A stretch of DNA of 64,000 nt from Collinsella sp. (GTDB taxonomy: Bacteria > Actinomycetota > Coriobacteriia > Coriobacteriales > Coriobacteriaceae): the NCBI GenBank assembly GCA_019424905.1, contig JAHYYP010000002.1:72936-136935 (forward strand), read 5' to 3'. This document shows, piece after piece, positions 38,651 through 47,690 of this stretch (its first letter is position 1; every line of letters begins with the position of its first letter). The translations under genes were made by a program, and so were the position numbers. The notes beneath the pieces are model-generated. The model made no database searches. It saw nothing but the letters and a program-made list of their open reading frames with translations, and was not told the DNA's origin.

Positions 38651-39595
38651 CTAGAGGGCGCCGACGCCGAGGAGGATAGCGTAGGTGGTGGATTCGCCAA
38701 GTCTGAGCTCGTCGCCGGGGTTGAGCTGAGCGGAGCGGCCGGGCTCGACCTGGATGCAGACGTTCGTCGCGCCGTTTACCACCATGGTTCCGTTGGTGGA
38801 CGACAAGTCCTCGACGTGCCAGATATTTTGAGCATCGCACCAGATATGGGCATGGCGGGCCGAGACATCGTCGCCGACGTCGGTAATATCGCCCTCACCA
38901 GTGGCCAGCGCACCAATCTCAACACCCTGCTCACTCGGCTGAATCCAGCGCGGGGCGCTCACGACAAAACTGTTTTGTACGCGCAGCAAGCCCAAGGGGT
39001 GCGCCGGAGCGGGTTCGCGTTCGCCCGCGGTCATCGACATGCCAAGCGAACGCGGCGTGGAGGTGCCTCCGCCACAGGTCGCGTGCGCGTAGTCGATGGC
39101 ATAGTTCACCGAGGACCGCACATCCGCCGAACAACCGACGGCGACAAACAGCACCAGCACGGCCTCGGCGCGCTCGGCGGGCATGAGTTCCGCCGCCTGG
39201 GACAGGCGATCGAGCGCGTTGCGATAGAGATTCGTGTCCTGATGGCACTCTTCGAGCGCGCGTACCATCGGTTCACCTGCAGGACCGCACACCATATTGA
39301 TCACAGCCGTGGAGTCCATGGGATTGCGCTGGCGCAGGGCCAGTTGCGACATAATACGCGCAGCCGAGGTACCGTATTCGGCAAAGTAGCGCTGCTGAAG
39401 CGTGCCGACCGGCGCGCGAACGATAAAGCGGGAAACCCAAGAGCGATCGGCGGCTCGGCTCTGCGGGCTGCGGCCGTCGGCGAGCGGACGGGACGAAAGC
39501 ACCAAGCCGCACAGCTCGATATGGCTCAGATGCGCCGCGCGCTTAAAGATGTCAAACATGGCCCCGCATGGGGTGAGCTCAACTTGAGATGCCAT
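38651..39595 (-). CDS. FHA-domain protein
   Basis: 314 aa. The C-terminal forkhead-associated domain (about 215-312) has the phosphothreonine-binding pattern in DDVSARHAHIWCD and VEDLSSTNGTMV. The first 190 residues are helical and not recognised (LSHIELCGLVLSSRPLADG; ALDRLSQAAELMPAERAEA). It is cytoplasmic, with no membrane helix. It is the third gene of a tight operon after an exported protein and a membrane kinase, 3 bp after the kinase stop codon, so it probably reads phosphothreonines made by that kinase. GGAGG precedes ATG 39595. Confidence 0.88.
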   Translation of the reverse strand: MASQVELTPCGAMFDIFKRAAHLSHIELCGLVLSSRPLADGRSPQSRAADRSWVSRFIVRAPVGTLQQRYFAEYGTSAARIMSQLALRQRNPMDSTAVINMVCGPAGEPMVRALEECHQDTNLYRNALDRLSQAAELMPAERAEAVLVLFVAVGCSADVRSSVNYAIDYAHATCGGGTSTPRSLGMSMTAGEREPAPAHPLGLLRVQNSFVVSAPRWIQPSEQGVEIGALATGEGDITDVGDDVSARHAHIWCDAQNIWHVEDLSSTNGTMVVNGATNVCIQVEPGRSAQLNPGDELRLGESTTYAILLGVGAL

Positions 39596-39598
39596 GAC

Positions 39599-41443
39599 CT
39601 AGGCCTCCTTGGTCGTAGAAATAGAATCGGACGATACTTCGACAGGTCCGCCAAAAGTACGGGCAGCTGCGGCTCCACCGGCAAGCGGAGTCGCCATCTG
39701 GGCTTTTGTGCGTCGCGGTGCCGAAACGGGAAGTTCAAAGGCAAAGCCCATCGCAAGCAAAAACCACGTAAGCGTATAGGTTGCAACCAAAGCGGCAACA
39801 AGGCCGCCCATCACGGCGCGTTGGGAAAATACGCTACATGCAGCCACAGCCAGTACCGGAACCTCGCAGGCAGAAAGCGCAAGCACACCCTGCAGGAACC
39901 CCGAGCGTCGATCGCGCGCAAGTGCCCCCGCGACAACGCCGGCCATGCCTGGCAGCGCCAGCGCCAGTGCGGCAATAACACCCGGTAGCGACCCAGGCCA
40001 CACGAGCGATCCCAAAGTCGCCGTCACGCGAGCGCCCGACGCCAGCAGCGCGGCCGAAACCACGACCGCAGCCCAAACCACGCCACAGACGACCGCCGCG
40101 CCGACCATCAGCGCGCGACGAACCGCGCGGCCGGACGCATCCATGGGGCACGGCGTGAGCGGCTCGCCGCGGAGCGAACGACCGACATTTTGCGCATAGT
40201 GGTCACAAAACGCCGAGAGCGCCGCCTCGACCGCCGCCGGCTCGGGACGATCTTTTTGATGGCTGGACAGACAGGCCATCACCACGTTGAACAGCTGGGC
40301 ATCGACAAACGCCAGCGCATCGCGTAGCTCCTCGGAATCCGGCTCAAGCCCCAGCTGCTGGGCCTGCTCGGCCGCGGCGAGCGCCACATCGGGCTCGCGA
40401 TGAAGCAGCTGCGTCAAATCGCAACCGGGCGCATGGGCACCAATGGGATAGTCGGGCCGCGTGTCCATCTTGAGACGGTAGGGGCTCGCGATGTCGCGCG
40501 TCTTTTTGCGCGAACCCGAGGTGCCCGAAGTGCTCGGCGCGGCTTCGTATGGCGCGATGCCGGCAATGAGCTCGTAAACCGTGCTTGCCGCGGCATAGAC
40601 GTCAATCGCCGGCGACATACGCAAAGCGCGCAGGTCGGGAATATCGTCGGTGAGCATCTCGGGCGGGGCATAGGCAACCGTCGCGCGACGCAGCGTGGCA
40701 TAACGCTCCGTAAACGACGCCTTGCCGCCGGTACCGGCCACGGCCGACGCAGGCTCAAGCGCCAGCGACGAGCCAAAGTCGATCAGGCACAGGTCAAAGG
40801 TGCCCTCGGCAAGCTGCCGGTCAAGCGGTAGACGCGCCGTACGCACCATAATATTAGCGGGCGAGATATCGCGATGGACAAAGCCCTCGCCCACCAGGCT
40901 CATACGGCAGAGCAGATCGAACAGGTCGCGACCCAGACGCGCCGCCACAAGCGGCGACAGGCGTCCGGCATCGTCCACGGCAAGTCGCGAACGCAAGCGG
41001 GCAAGCGTCTCGCCCTCGACCCATTCCATGACAATTGCAGGCACACCGTCGACCTCGCCCCAGCCATAGAGGCGGGGAAAGCCCTTAAGGCCCGAAAGGG
41101 CGCGATGGCATTCGTATTCCTCGCGAAACGCCGCCTTGAACTTGGCGACCAGCGCCTCGTGAGCGGCATCGTCGTCAAACTCATCGCGCGTCGGCAAGAT
41201 GAGCTGTTTGAGTGCCACGGCCTCGCCTTGGGCGTTGACGGCACGCGTCACGCGGCCGATACCGCCACGGCGCATGGTGGCATCGTCGGCAAACAGCATC
41301 GTAAAACGACGCAGATAGGCAGGCAGTTCGCCCTGACCGAGCGCAATGGCCGGCTCAAACCCGTCGACACGCGCCAGGCGCAGGCCGACCATGGGATCGC
41401 GACCGAGCGATTGTGGTGTGGTGGATGCAAGATCGGTCATCAT
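39599..41443 (-). CDS. Membrane Ser/Thr protein kinase-like protein (second FHA locus)
   Basis: 614 aa. Kinase domain about 45-340 with lysine in VALKQL (K79), catalytic loop HRDISPAN (190-197), DFG in LIDFGSS (D222) and the VAYAPPEML segment. The glycine loop is reduced (RRGGIGRV) and the usual lysine of HRDxKPxN is serine, so activity may be altered. About 120 residues of hydrophobic helices follow (about 445-570, five segments), without an extracellular sensor. The start overlaps the upstream stop in ATGATGA. It is unlike PknB of the 56 kb cluster, which has PASTA repeats. Confidence 0.87.
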   Translation of the reverse strand: MMTDLASTTPQSLGRDPMVGLRLARVDGFEPAIALGQGELPAYLRRFTMLFADDATMRRGGIGRVTRAVNAQGEAVALKQLILPTRDEFDDDAAHEALVAKFKAAFREEYECHRALSGLKGFPRLYGWGEVDGVPAIVMEWVEGETLARLRSRLAVDDAGRLSPLVAARLGRDLFDLLCRMSLVGEGFVHRDISPANIMVRTARLPLDRQLAEGTFDLCLIDFGSSLALEPASAVAGTGGKASFTERYATLRRATVAYAPPEMLTDDIPDLRALRMSPAIDVYAAASTVYELIAGIAPYEAAPSTSGTSGSRKKTRDIASPYRLKMDTRPDYPIGAHAPGCDLTQLLHREPDVALAAAEQAQQLGLEPDSEELRDALAFVDAQLFNVVMACLSSHQKDRPEPAAVEAALSAFCDHYAQNVGRSLRGEPLTPCPMDASGRAVRRALMVGAAVVCGVVWAAVVVSAALLASGARVTATLGSLVWPGSLPGVIAALALALPGMAGVVAGALARDRRSGFLQGVLALSACEVPVLAVAACSVFSQRAVMGGLVAALVATYTLTWFLLAMGFAFELPVSAPRRTKAQMATPLAGGAAAARTFGGPVEVSSDSISTTKEA

Positions 41444-42345
41444 AGGGCAAGCGCCGCCACGTTATTGTTGAAGTTACCGAGCGCGACGTCATCATCGCCG
41501 TAATGGCCGACCCATTGACATAGGTTGGTGTAACAGCCCCACAGATTGGCATACTGCTGATACCACTTTGACCGGGGCGAGAATGTCTGACGACCGAACT
41601 CGGCTCGAATGACAAACATCTCCCCGACCAGGCTGTCGCACGGCCTGGGATCTCCCGTAGAGTTATAGGTCGAGACCACGTCATTGGCACGAGAAACATA
41701 GCCGTCGAGCATGTTGTACTTGGTCACAAGCCAGCTGTGAATGCTCTCTTCCTCAGCAGCGGAAAGGCCACCGGAGTTTGCATCGTTGTCAGTGTTGCCG
41801 CCCGTCGAGCCGCCGTTTCCAGACCCTCCGGCAGAGGAACCCGACCCAGAGCCACCGCCCGAACTCGACGAATCCGAGCCGGAGCCAGAAGTATCCGAGC
41901 TACCGGGCTTTCCGGACTGCTGGGCGTCCTGCTCCTTCTGCTGCTCGACCTTATTCACCGTTGCCGCCACGCTATTGTTGGACAACCGATCGATGATCTT
42001 GGTGTTGGTGAGCACGATGGTTTTGCCATTGGCAAGCGTGACTTCGTTGTCCGGGGCCTCGGCGCCGTCCGCGTCGCCGGTGCCAAACACAATATGCGCG
42101 ACCACACTTGCCCAAGCATATCCAGTCGTGGTCCCCAGGTCACTTTTGACCTCATGCCCCACGCGCGGTTCGCGTGCGGCATGTGCCTGCATCATGGACG
42201 GCACGGTCATGCCATAGGCAGAAACGCCAGCTATGACCAGCACCAGCGAGCAAGACAGCAGTGCGTACGCCCGCGGCGCCAAGCCCAGTCGGCGTCGCAT
42301 GCGCACCGCGGCGCCGCGCTTTGTCTGAGTGCCACCGGGCCGCAT
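41440..42345 (-). CDS. Exported Ser/Gly-rich protein, unknown
   Basis: 301 aa from ATG 42345 (behind GGAGGAG). A basic start (TKRGAAVRMRRRLG), a membrane helix or signal anchor (AYALLSCSLVLVIAGVSAYG, about 27-46), then TLANGKTIVLTN-like folded sequence, a low-complexity Ser/Gly linker (about 145-195), and a C-terminal domain with three cysteines, Trp and Tyr (SKWYQQYANLWGCYTNLCQWVGH). The C-terminal part is not recognised. The frame is open upstream, and an in-frame ATG at 42402 would place the terminator hairpin inside the coding region. It heads the kinase/FHA operon and is a candidate substrate or output of that kinase. Confidence 0.75.
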   Translation of the reverse strand: MRPGGTQTKRGAAVRMRRRLGLAPRAYALLSCSLVLVIAGVSAYGMTVPSMMQAHAAREPRVGHEVKSDLGTTTGYAWASVVAHIVFGTGDADGAEAPDNEVTLANGKTIVLTNTKIIDRLSNNSVAATVNKVEQQKEQDAQQSGKPGSSDTSGSGSDSSSSGGGSGSGSSAGGSGNGGSTGGNTDNDANSGGLSAAEEESIHSWLVTKYNMLDGYVSRANDVVSTYNSTGDPRPCDSLVGEMFVIRAEFGRQTFSPRSKWYQQYANLWGCYTNLCQWVGHYGDDDVALGNFNNNVAALAL

Positions 42346-42358
42346 GCGTTCTCCTCCA

Positions 42359-42386
42359 ACAAAAACACGCCGCTCGGGAGCGGCGC
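42359..42386 (-). terminator. Terminator of recR, in front of the exported-protein gene
   Basis: CGCCGCTC (42368-42375) pairs with GAGCGGCG (42378-42385) around a two-base loop on the minus strand, followed by GTTTTTG. It ends 14 nt before the start codon at 42345, close to that gene's ribosome site. Confidence 0.8.
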
Positions 42387-42429
42387 ATTCATTCGAATCC
42401 ATATTTGAGTGTATCAGCGAACCCAAAAG

Positions 42430-42514
42430 GTTGCGCAACGAATGGGCAAATTAAGGATGCGAGTGGAAGCATCCATGCGATAAGCGGATACAAAGCATCT
42501 TTGTTGCACAACAA
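42430..42514. promoter_or_regulatory. Two GTTGCGCAAC-type palindromes
   Basis: GTTGCGCAAC (42430-42439) and TTGTTGCACAACAA (42501-42514, palindromic except the centre) lie 62 bp apart upstream of the exported-protein operon. TACACT about 25 bp downstream of the first on the minus strand could be a -10. They match the palindromes at 2997 and 11213. Confidence 0.4.
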
Positions 42515-42590
42515 ACTTACAGTCGCACGGGGAAATTATGGCTACCCCGTGCGTCGCGATGAAGACATACGGCAGGAGCAGGCTCGCCAC

Positions 42591-43187
42591 CTAAATCGTG
42601 CGACGGGCCTCGATGGCGCGCCCAAGCGTAAGCTCGTCGGCATACTCCAGGTCGCCGCCCACGGGCAGGCCGCTCGCCAGACGCGATACCTCAACGCCCA
42701 GCGGTTTGATAGTGCGGGCCAGGTAGCTCGCCGTGGTCTCGCCCTCGATATTGGGGTTGGTGGCGATGATGACCTCGTGGATGTCCTCGTGGCCCAAGCG
42801 TGCCAGCAGCTCACGAATGTGCAACTGCTCGGGACCAATCTTGTCCATGGGACTGATCACGCCGCCCAATACGTGGTAGAGACCGTGGTAGCTGCCCGTG
42901 CGCTCAATCGCCTGGACATCGCGCGGCTCGCCCACCACGCAAATGCGAGTGGTATCGCGCATCGAATCCTGGCAGATGGAGCACTCGTCGGCCGTGGCGT
43001 AGTTAAAGCAGCGGCTGCAAAAGTGAACCTCCTGCTTGACCTCCAGGATAGCCTCGGCCAGGCGGCGCGCCTCCTCGGCATCGGCCTCGAGCAGGTAATA
43101 GGCGATGCGCTGGGCCGACTTGGGACCAATGCCCGGCAGACGGCCCAGCTCATCGAGCAATTTTTGCAGACTATGGTTGGCACTCAT
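42591..43187 (-). CDS. recR: Recombination protein RecR
   Basis: 198 aa, standard length. Helix-hairpin-helix LPGIGPKSAQRIAYYLL near the N-terminus, the zinc finger with CSRC...CSIC, and the Toprim domain with ICVVGEPRDVQAIE and ATNPNIEGETTASYLA. RecR works with RecO (and RecF) to load RecA at gaps. The start is ATG 43187, the usual RecR start; longer frames upstream overlap ybaB. It lies 13 bp downstream of ybaB in the common ybaB-recR order. Confidence 0.97.
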   Translation of the reverse strand: MSANHSLQKLLDELGRLPGIGPKSAQRIAYYLLEADAEEARRLAEAILEVKQEVHFCSRCFNYATADECSICQDSMRDTTRICVVGEPRDVQAIERTGSYHGLYHVLGGVISPMDKIGPEQLHIRELLARLGHEDIHEVIIATNPNIEGETTASYLARTIKPLGVEVSRLASGLPVGGDLEYADELTLGRAIEARRTI

Positions 43188-43200
43188 ATATATGCGTGTC

Positions 43201-43521
43201 TTAGAACGGCATGCCCGGGATGTTGAGGCCGCCGGTGATGGCGCCCATCTGCTTGTTGGCGAGCTCGTTGACACCGCGGACGGCCTCGTTGACGGCAGCC
43301 ATGATCATGTCCTGCAGCATATCGACGTCCTCGGGATCGAGGGCATCGGGGTCGATGGTGAGGTTGACGAGCTCCATCTCGCCGTTAACGGTCACCTTGA
43401 CCATGCCGCCGCCGGTAGAGGCGTCGACGGTCTGGGACTTAAGGTTTTCCTGCGCGGCGGCAAGCTGCTCCTGCATCTTGCGAGCCTGCTTCATCATTTG
43501 CTGCATGTTCATACCGGCCAT
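43201..43521 (-). CDS. ybaB: YbaB/EbfC nucleoid-associated protein
   Basis: 106 aa. MNMQQMMKQARKMQEQL at the start and the core VNGEMELVNLTIDPDALDPEDVDMLQDMI are diagnostic of this small dimeric DNA-binding family. It precedes recR as in many bacteria. AAAGGAG lies six nt before ATG 43521. Normally dnaX is directly upstream; here an opposite-strand gene has come between them. Confidence 0.96.
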   Translation of the reverse strand: MAGMNMQQMMKQARKMQEQLAAAQENLKSQTVDASTGGGMVKVTVNGEMELVNLTIDPDALDPEDVDMLQDMIMAAVNEAVRGVNELANKQMGAITGGLNIPGMPF

Positions 43522-43870
43522 GATGGCTCCTTTACGTGCGGCCGCGCGACAAGCTGCAAGGGCAGCCGGAGCGCGACGGGACTTTCAAACTCAAAAATCG
43601 TACCACGGCGCGGGGCAAGCAAGCGGGGCGGACACGCTACCTCAGTCGATATACATGTCCTTGAGCGTGACGCACGCCCAAGATTATGCAAGGTCGAATT
43701 ATGCAAGGTTGCATAATTATCTCAAGCTACATCTAGCAGAGCTGGAACCAGGCAGTTTATGCGTAGGGCTACAAGGCTACATGGCAAAATGCCGAGCCGC
43801 TGCTCGAGGCGGCACGCATGGCGGCTGGGTATAATTTGATTGTCATAGATGACGATTTGGAGGTGCCCTC
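43522..43870. other. Region between ybaB and the inserted plus-strand gene
   Basis: No clear gene. The right part, around 43690-43790, is AT-richer. ATTATGCAAGGT occurs twice (43682 and 43697), and the second copy overlaps a GCAAGGTTGC-type stem. It ends in the promoter at 43824-43835. Confidence 0.4.
43824..43835 (+). promoter_or_regulatory. Extended -10 promoter
   Basis: TGGGTATAAT, a perfect TATAAT with an extended TGGG element, lies 36 bp before the GTG of the next gene. No good -35 is visible, as is usual for extended -10 promoters. Confidence 0.55.
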
Positions 43871-44344
43871 GTGAATGTCCCAGCCGTACTCCAAAACATC
43901 CGCTCAAAACACCCCGTTGCATATGTGGTTCTCTATCTCTTTGTCGTCTGGGTATTACTGGTTATCATCACCCATGCCATAGCTTTTGGAGCAGAACTGC
44001 TGATAGCCAGCTCGGACCAGCCCGTCGTCAAATGGGAGACGACCGATGAATGCACCGACGGAACCCGAACCATTTACTACAACAGCCCGTCCCTCTACCA
44101 AGAGTTCAAGGTCAAGATAAAGGACTCCAAGATTGTCGATGCCGAACTGGGCTCTTTATTTACAATCGGAGCAACCGTCAACGCCGAGCAAGTCGAGTAC
44201 ACGGACAGCCATGCGACATATCGTATCGACCTCAGCATCCTAGGCCGACCGTCACGTGCCTGTCTGCTCGAATGCGATATACGCGGCACCACACTACACA
44301 TGTCCGAAATACAGATGCGCCCGGACAAAGAGATCTCTTCTTGA
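43871..44344 (+). CDS. Single-pass membrane protein, unknown
   Basis: 157 aa with a GTG start 7 nt behind GGAGG. A short N-terminal tail, one membrane helix (VAYVVLYLFVVWVLLVIITHAIAFG, about 16-40), then a predicted beta-rich outer domain (KWETTDECTDGTRTIYYN; EYTDSHATYRIDLSIL) with three or four cysteines. It runs opposite to dnaX and ybaB-recR and splits that normally continuous block. Base use is less GC-rich than its neighbours, which suggests late acquisition. No family is recognised. Confidence 0.7.
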   Translation: MNVPAVLQNIRSKHPVAYVVLYLFVVWVLLVIITHAIAFGAELLIASSDQPVVKWETTDECTDGTRTIYYNSPSLYQEFKVKIKDSKIVDAELGSLFTIGATVNAEQVEYTDSHATYRIDLSILGRPSRACLLECDIRGTTLHMSEIQMRPDKEISS

Positions 44345-44365
44345 GCAGCGTACCCGCCCGCACGG

Positions 44366-46849
44366 TTACTCCACCGGTTTGAAGATGGTGGCCTGGCCAA
44401 AGACGCTGCGGATGAGGGCTTTGGCCTCGTCCTCGGTCTGCGGGATGCTCGGGGCTGCGCCCTGGTGGCCGAAGGGACTGCCGGCGCCGGGGTTGGACTC
44501 CCAAGGGGCAGCGGGGGCGTCATCGCTTGCGGGAGCGGACGTCGCAGCTGCGGGAGCCGCGGCTGAGGCGGCAGGGCTGGGCGCAGGCACCGCGGCAGGC
44601 ACGTCGAACGGAGGAAGATCCTCCCCGCCCGCATCGCCGGCAAAGCCACCGACCATGGCGTCGTCGTAGGGCACCTGCTCGGATTCCCAAGGCGCAGCCT
44701 GCGCAGACGGCTGAGCCTTGGGAGCGGACGCGCGCTTGGGCGCTCGGGGCGCGGGCTCGGTCGGGAGCTTGCCCGTGGCAGGAGCACCGGCAGGGTTGTC
44801 GGAGCGCAGCCAGGGGGCCTTAGCCAGGTCGGATGACTTGGGTGCGGGTGTGGCAGCGGGCTTGGGCGCGGGGGTCGGAGCAGCCGGTTTGGGCGCAGCA
44901 GGTTCAGGCGCCGACGGAGTCGGTGCCGCTACCGGTGCCGCTTTTGGCTGCGTCGCGCTGGCGCTCGAGGATGCAGGGACCGCCGAGGACACGGGTTGCG
45001 GGTCCGCAGATGCCGCAGCCCGTGCAGATGGAGAATGCTCCTCATGTTGAGGAGCCGGCGTGCCACCCCCATCCAGGACATAGTCGACGGTGCGACGACC
45101 GAAGACTGCACTGACTGTCGGCAAAAACACCGCCTGTGTATCAGCACGCCCGAGCATCTTGATAGCAAATGCCGTAGGGAACGAGACCGTGAGCTTAGAA
45201 CCATCGTCTGCCGTAGCGCGGGCGTTCAACAGGAGAGCCGCATAAGAAGGTTGTTGGGCCTTGACGCGCTCGACGACCTCGGCCCATTTGCGCTGGAGCT
45301 CGCCGGCATCCTCGACCGCGGGGGTCTCGGCGGCGCCGGCGGCAGCAACCTGGGCGGCGCTGTTGGGCTTGAACACCGGCACGGTCGATGCCGCAGGCGC
45401 GGGAGCCGCAACGGGTTGAGGTGCAGGCGTTACAGGTTTGGGCGCCGACGCAGGAACCGCGGACTTGGGCGCAGACTGGGCCGCCGGAACAGCAGTGCCG
45501 CGGTCCCAAGGCATGCCACCCTGATGCGCGGACGTAGCAGCGGGGGCGGCAGTCGCCGCGGGAGTAGCGGCTCGGGCACCCGAAATCAGCGTCGGCTGCT
45601 GGGCAGCAGCGGGTGCGGATGCAGCAGGCGCACTCGTTTGAGCAGCAGCCACACCCGCCGGCACCGCGGCGTTGGCGACCATGGCCTCCAAGCGTGCCAC
45701 GCGCTCGGCCAGGGCCTCAATGGTCAGATCGGCCTCGGGACGTGCCAGGCGCGTGCAGGCGATCTCGAGCACCAGGCGCACGTCGCTCGCGCCCCTCATC
45801 TCCAGCGCGGCATCGTCAAGCACCGTCAGCACGCGGGCCAGGCGGTCGGCCGGATGCTCGCCAAAGGCAGCGGCCTCGGCAGCAAGCGCCTCGGCCTGCT
45901 CGATCCCGCCCTCAAACAGCTCGGCACGGGCACCGGCAACGCAGGCCACATACACGTCGCGCACATGCGCCACCAGGTCGCGCGTCAGCTCAAGCAGGTC
46001 ATTGCCCTCCTCGACCTGTGCGCGAATGAGCCCATAGAGCTCAGCAATATCACGCTCGGCGATGGCGCGCGCAAACTCGCCCAGAATCTGGTCCGAAACT
46101 TCGCCCAAAAGCGAGCGGGCATCGTCCGCGTGCACGGTACCGTTGCCGAAGACGCTCAGCTGCTCCAGCGTGGAGAGCGCGTCGCGCATGCCGCCCTTGG
46201 CATGACGCGCCACGATAGCCAGCGCCTCGTCGTCGTAATCGAAGCCCTCCTGCTCGCACACGTAGGACAGGCGATGCTCAATATCCTCGTTGCCGATGCG
46301 ATGAAAATCGAAGCGCTGGCAGCGCGAGAGGATGGTCTCCAGAATCTTTTGCGGGTCGGTGGTGCACAGCACGAAGATCACGTGTGCCGGCGGCTCCTCG
46401 AGCGTCTTGAGCAGCGCGTTGAACGCCGCCGTCGTGAGCATGTGAACCTCGTCGATGATATAGATCTTGTACTTGCCGCGCACCGGGGCAAAGTTGACGG
46501 AGTTGATGATCTCCTCGCGCACATTGTCCACGCCCGTGCGGCTTGCGGCATCGAGCTCGTAGACATCGGGGTGGTTGCCCTCGGCGATGAGCTCGCACTC
46601 CTCACAGGTGCCGTCGGGCATGCACCCGCTTGCGCCCTCGGCGCGCGCTGCCTCGGCATTACGGCACAGCAGCGCCTTGGCAAGGATGCGCGCCATGGTG
46701 GTCTTGCCCGTGCCGCGCGGTCCGCAGAACAGGTATGCGTGGGACAGGCGCCCCTCGGTGATGGCGTGCTCGAGCGTCGAGACGATATGCTGCTGGCCCA
46801 CCACGGAGTCGAAGGTGAGCGGGCGATACTTTCGGTACAACGATTCCAT
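44366..46849 (-). CDS. dnaX: DNA polymerase III subunit gamma/tau
   Basis: 827 aa. The clamp-loader AAA+ module starts MESLYRKYRPLTFDSVVGQ, with Walker A in GPRGTGKTT, a zinc-binding cysteine set (CRNAE, CMPDGTCEEC), Walker B in IIDEVHML and the sensor ILSRCQRFDFHRI. Domain III follows to about 370. The remaining 450 residues are Ala/Pro-rich with a short folded segment (ELQRKWAEVVERVKAQQPSYAALL, the tau-like polymerase contact region) and a conserved-looking tail (DEAKALIRSVFGQATIFKP). ATG 46849 follows GGGGAG. I see no slippery frameshift signal, so a separate gamma form is not evident. Confidence 0.95.
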   Translation of the reverse strand: MESLYRKYRPLTFDSVVGQQHIVSTLEHAITEGRLSHAYLFCGPRGTGKTTMARILAKALLCRNAEAARAEGASGCMPDGTCEECELIAEGNHPDVYELDAASRTGVDNVREEIINSVNFAPVRGKYKIYIIDEVHMLTTAAFNALLKTLEEPPAHVIFVLCTTDPQKILETILSRCQRFDFHRIGNEDIEHRLSYVCEQEGFDYDDEALAIVARHAKGGMRDALSTLEQLSVFGNGTVHADDARSLLGEVSDQILGEFARAIAERDIAELYGLIRAQVEEGNDLLELTRDLVAHVRDVYVACVAGARAELFEGGIEQAEALAAEAAAFGEHPADRLARVLTVLDDAALEMRGASDVRLVLEIACTRLARPEADLTIEALAERVARLEAMVANAAVPAGVAAAQTSAPAASAPAAAQQPTLISGARAATPAATAAPAATSAHQGGMPWDRGTAVPAAQSAPKSAVPASAPKPVTPAPQPVAAPAPAASTVPVFKPNSAAQVAAAGAAETPAVEDAGELQRKWAEVVERVKAQQPSYAALLLNARATADDGSKLTVSFPTAFAIKMLGRADTQAVFLPTVSAVFGRRTVDYVLDGGGTPAPQHEEHSPSARAAASADPQPVSSAVPASSSASATQPKAAPVAAPTPSAPEPAAPKPAAPTPAPKPAATPAPKSSDLAKAPWLRSDNPAGAPATGKLPTEPAPRAPKRASAPKAQPSAQAAPWESEQVPYDDAMVGGFAGDAGGEDLPPFDVPAAVPAPSPAASAAAPAAATSAPASDDAPAAPWESNPGAGSPFGHQGAAPSIPQTEDEAKALIRSVFGQATIFKPVE

Positions 46850-46964
46850 GGGTGCTCCCCCGGGTATACTGAGTCTTGTTGCCGCGACGGCCATGCGGTC
46901 GCACGGCATACTGCATTCATAATAACCCGTACGGCGAGCCCGCCGCGATAGGAGTCCAAAGAGC

Positions 46965-47690
46965 ATGGCAGACGCAGAGAGCAACCTCGTCCCCTCCGAA
47001 GCAGCCGACCAGGTCGAGGTCGCGCTCGAGGAGCAGGCCGCAGCCGACGACGGCATCCTGTACCTCAACGAGTACCAGTACGAAAACGACCTGGTCACCG
47101 ACTTCGCCCGCCTGGTCGCCTCGCCCAGGCGTCGCGGTTCGCTGTATGTCGCCGCGGCAATTGCCGCGCTGATCGGCATTGGCATGCTGGTGGCCGGCGG
47201 TAACTGGATCAAGTTTGGCGTCGTCCTGATCGTATTCGGCGCCTTTTTGGCCTGGTGGAGCAAAAACCTGCACCACACGCTCGCCCGTGACTTTATCGAC
47301 GCCGTCGAGGCCGACGAGTCCATGGGTGGCCGCTATCGCCGCGTCGCTGCCAACGAGGACGGCCTGATGGTTTGGGGCAAGAGCGGCAAGTCGCAGTTCT
47401 TCCCGTTTGAGAAGCTCGACCACGTACTCGACGGCGAGCGCATCTTTGTAGCCATGTTCGCCGACCAGGGCGTGACTATCCCTAAGGACACCTTTATCCG
47501 CGGCGATGCCGAGCAGTTTGGCCCCTTCCTTAAGGCGCGCATCAACAAAAAGCTCCGCATCGAGACCAAGAAGAAGAAAATGAAGGCCGAGAAGGCTGCC
47601 GCCGAGGCCAAGCGGGGCGACAAGGCCGACAAGCCCCAGGACAACAAGGGCAAGCAGCGCAAGCAGAAGAAGAACAAGAAGAAGCGCTAA
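46965..47690 (+). CDS. Membrane protein with two helices and a basic tail
   Basis: 241 aa. Acidic N-terminus, two adjacent membrane helices (SLYVAAAIAALIGIGMLVAG, about 60-79; WIKFGVVLIVFGAFLAWW, about 82-99), then a folded domain (RVAANEDGLMVWGKSGKSQFFPFEKLDHVLDGE) recalling YcxB-like proteins, and a highly charged Lys/Ala tail (about 200-241, ending KKNKKKR). Two close helices put both ends in the cytoplasm, and the basic tail could touch nucleic acid or lipid heads. The gene is divergent from dnaX, 115 bp away. Its function is unknown. Confidence 0.75.
   Translation: MADAESNLVPSEAADQVEVALEEQAAADDGILYLNEYQYENDLVTDFARLVASPRRRGSLYVAAAIAALIGIGMLVAGGNWIKFGVVLIVFGAFLAWWSKNLHHTLARDFIDAVEADESMGGRYRRVAANEDGLMVWGKSGKSQFFPFEKLDHVLDGERIFVAMFADQGVTIPKDTFIRGDAEQFGPFLKARINKKLRIETKKKKMKAEKAAAEAKRGDKADKPQDNKGKQRKQKKNKKKR

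Noticed and set aside
44366..46849. Programmed frameshift in dnaX giving a gamma product
   Set aside because: I found no A-AAA-AAG-like slippery run with a following stem in the region after domain III.
46850..46964. Signal recognition particle RNA upstream of dnaX
   Set aside because: In some bacteria the gene lies there. The 115-bp gap is too small and lacks the conserved apical GGAAG/GCAG-type tetraloop region.
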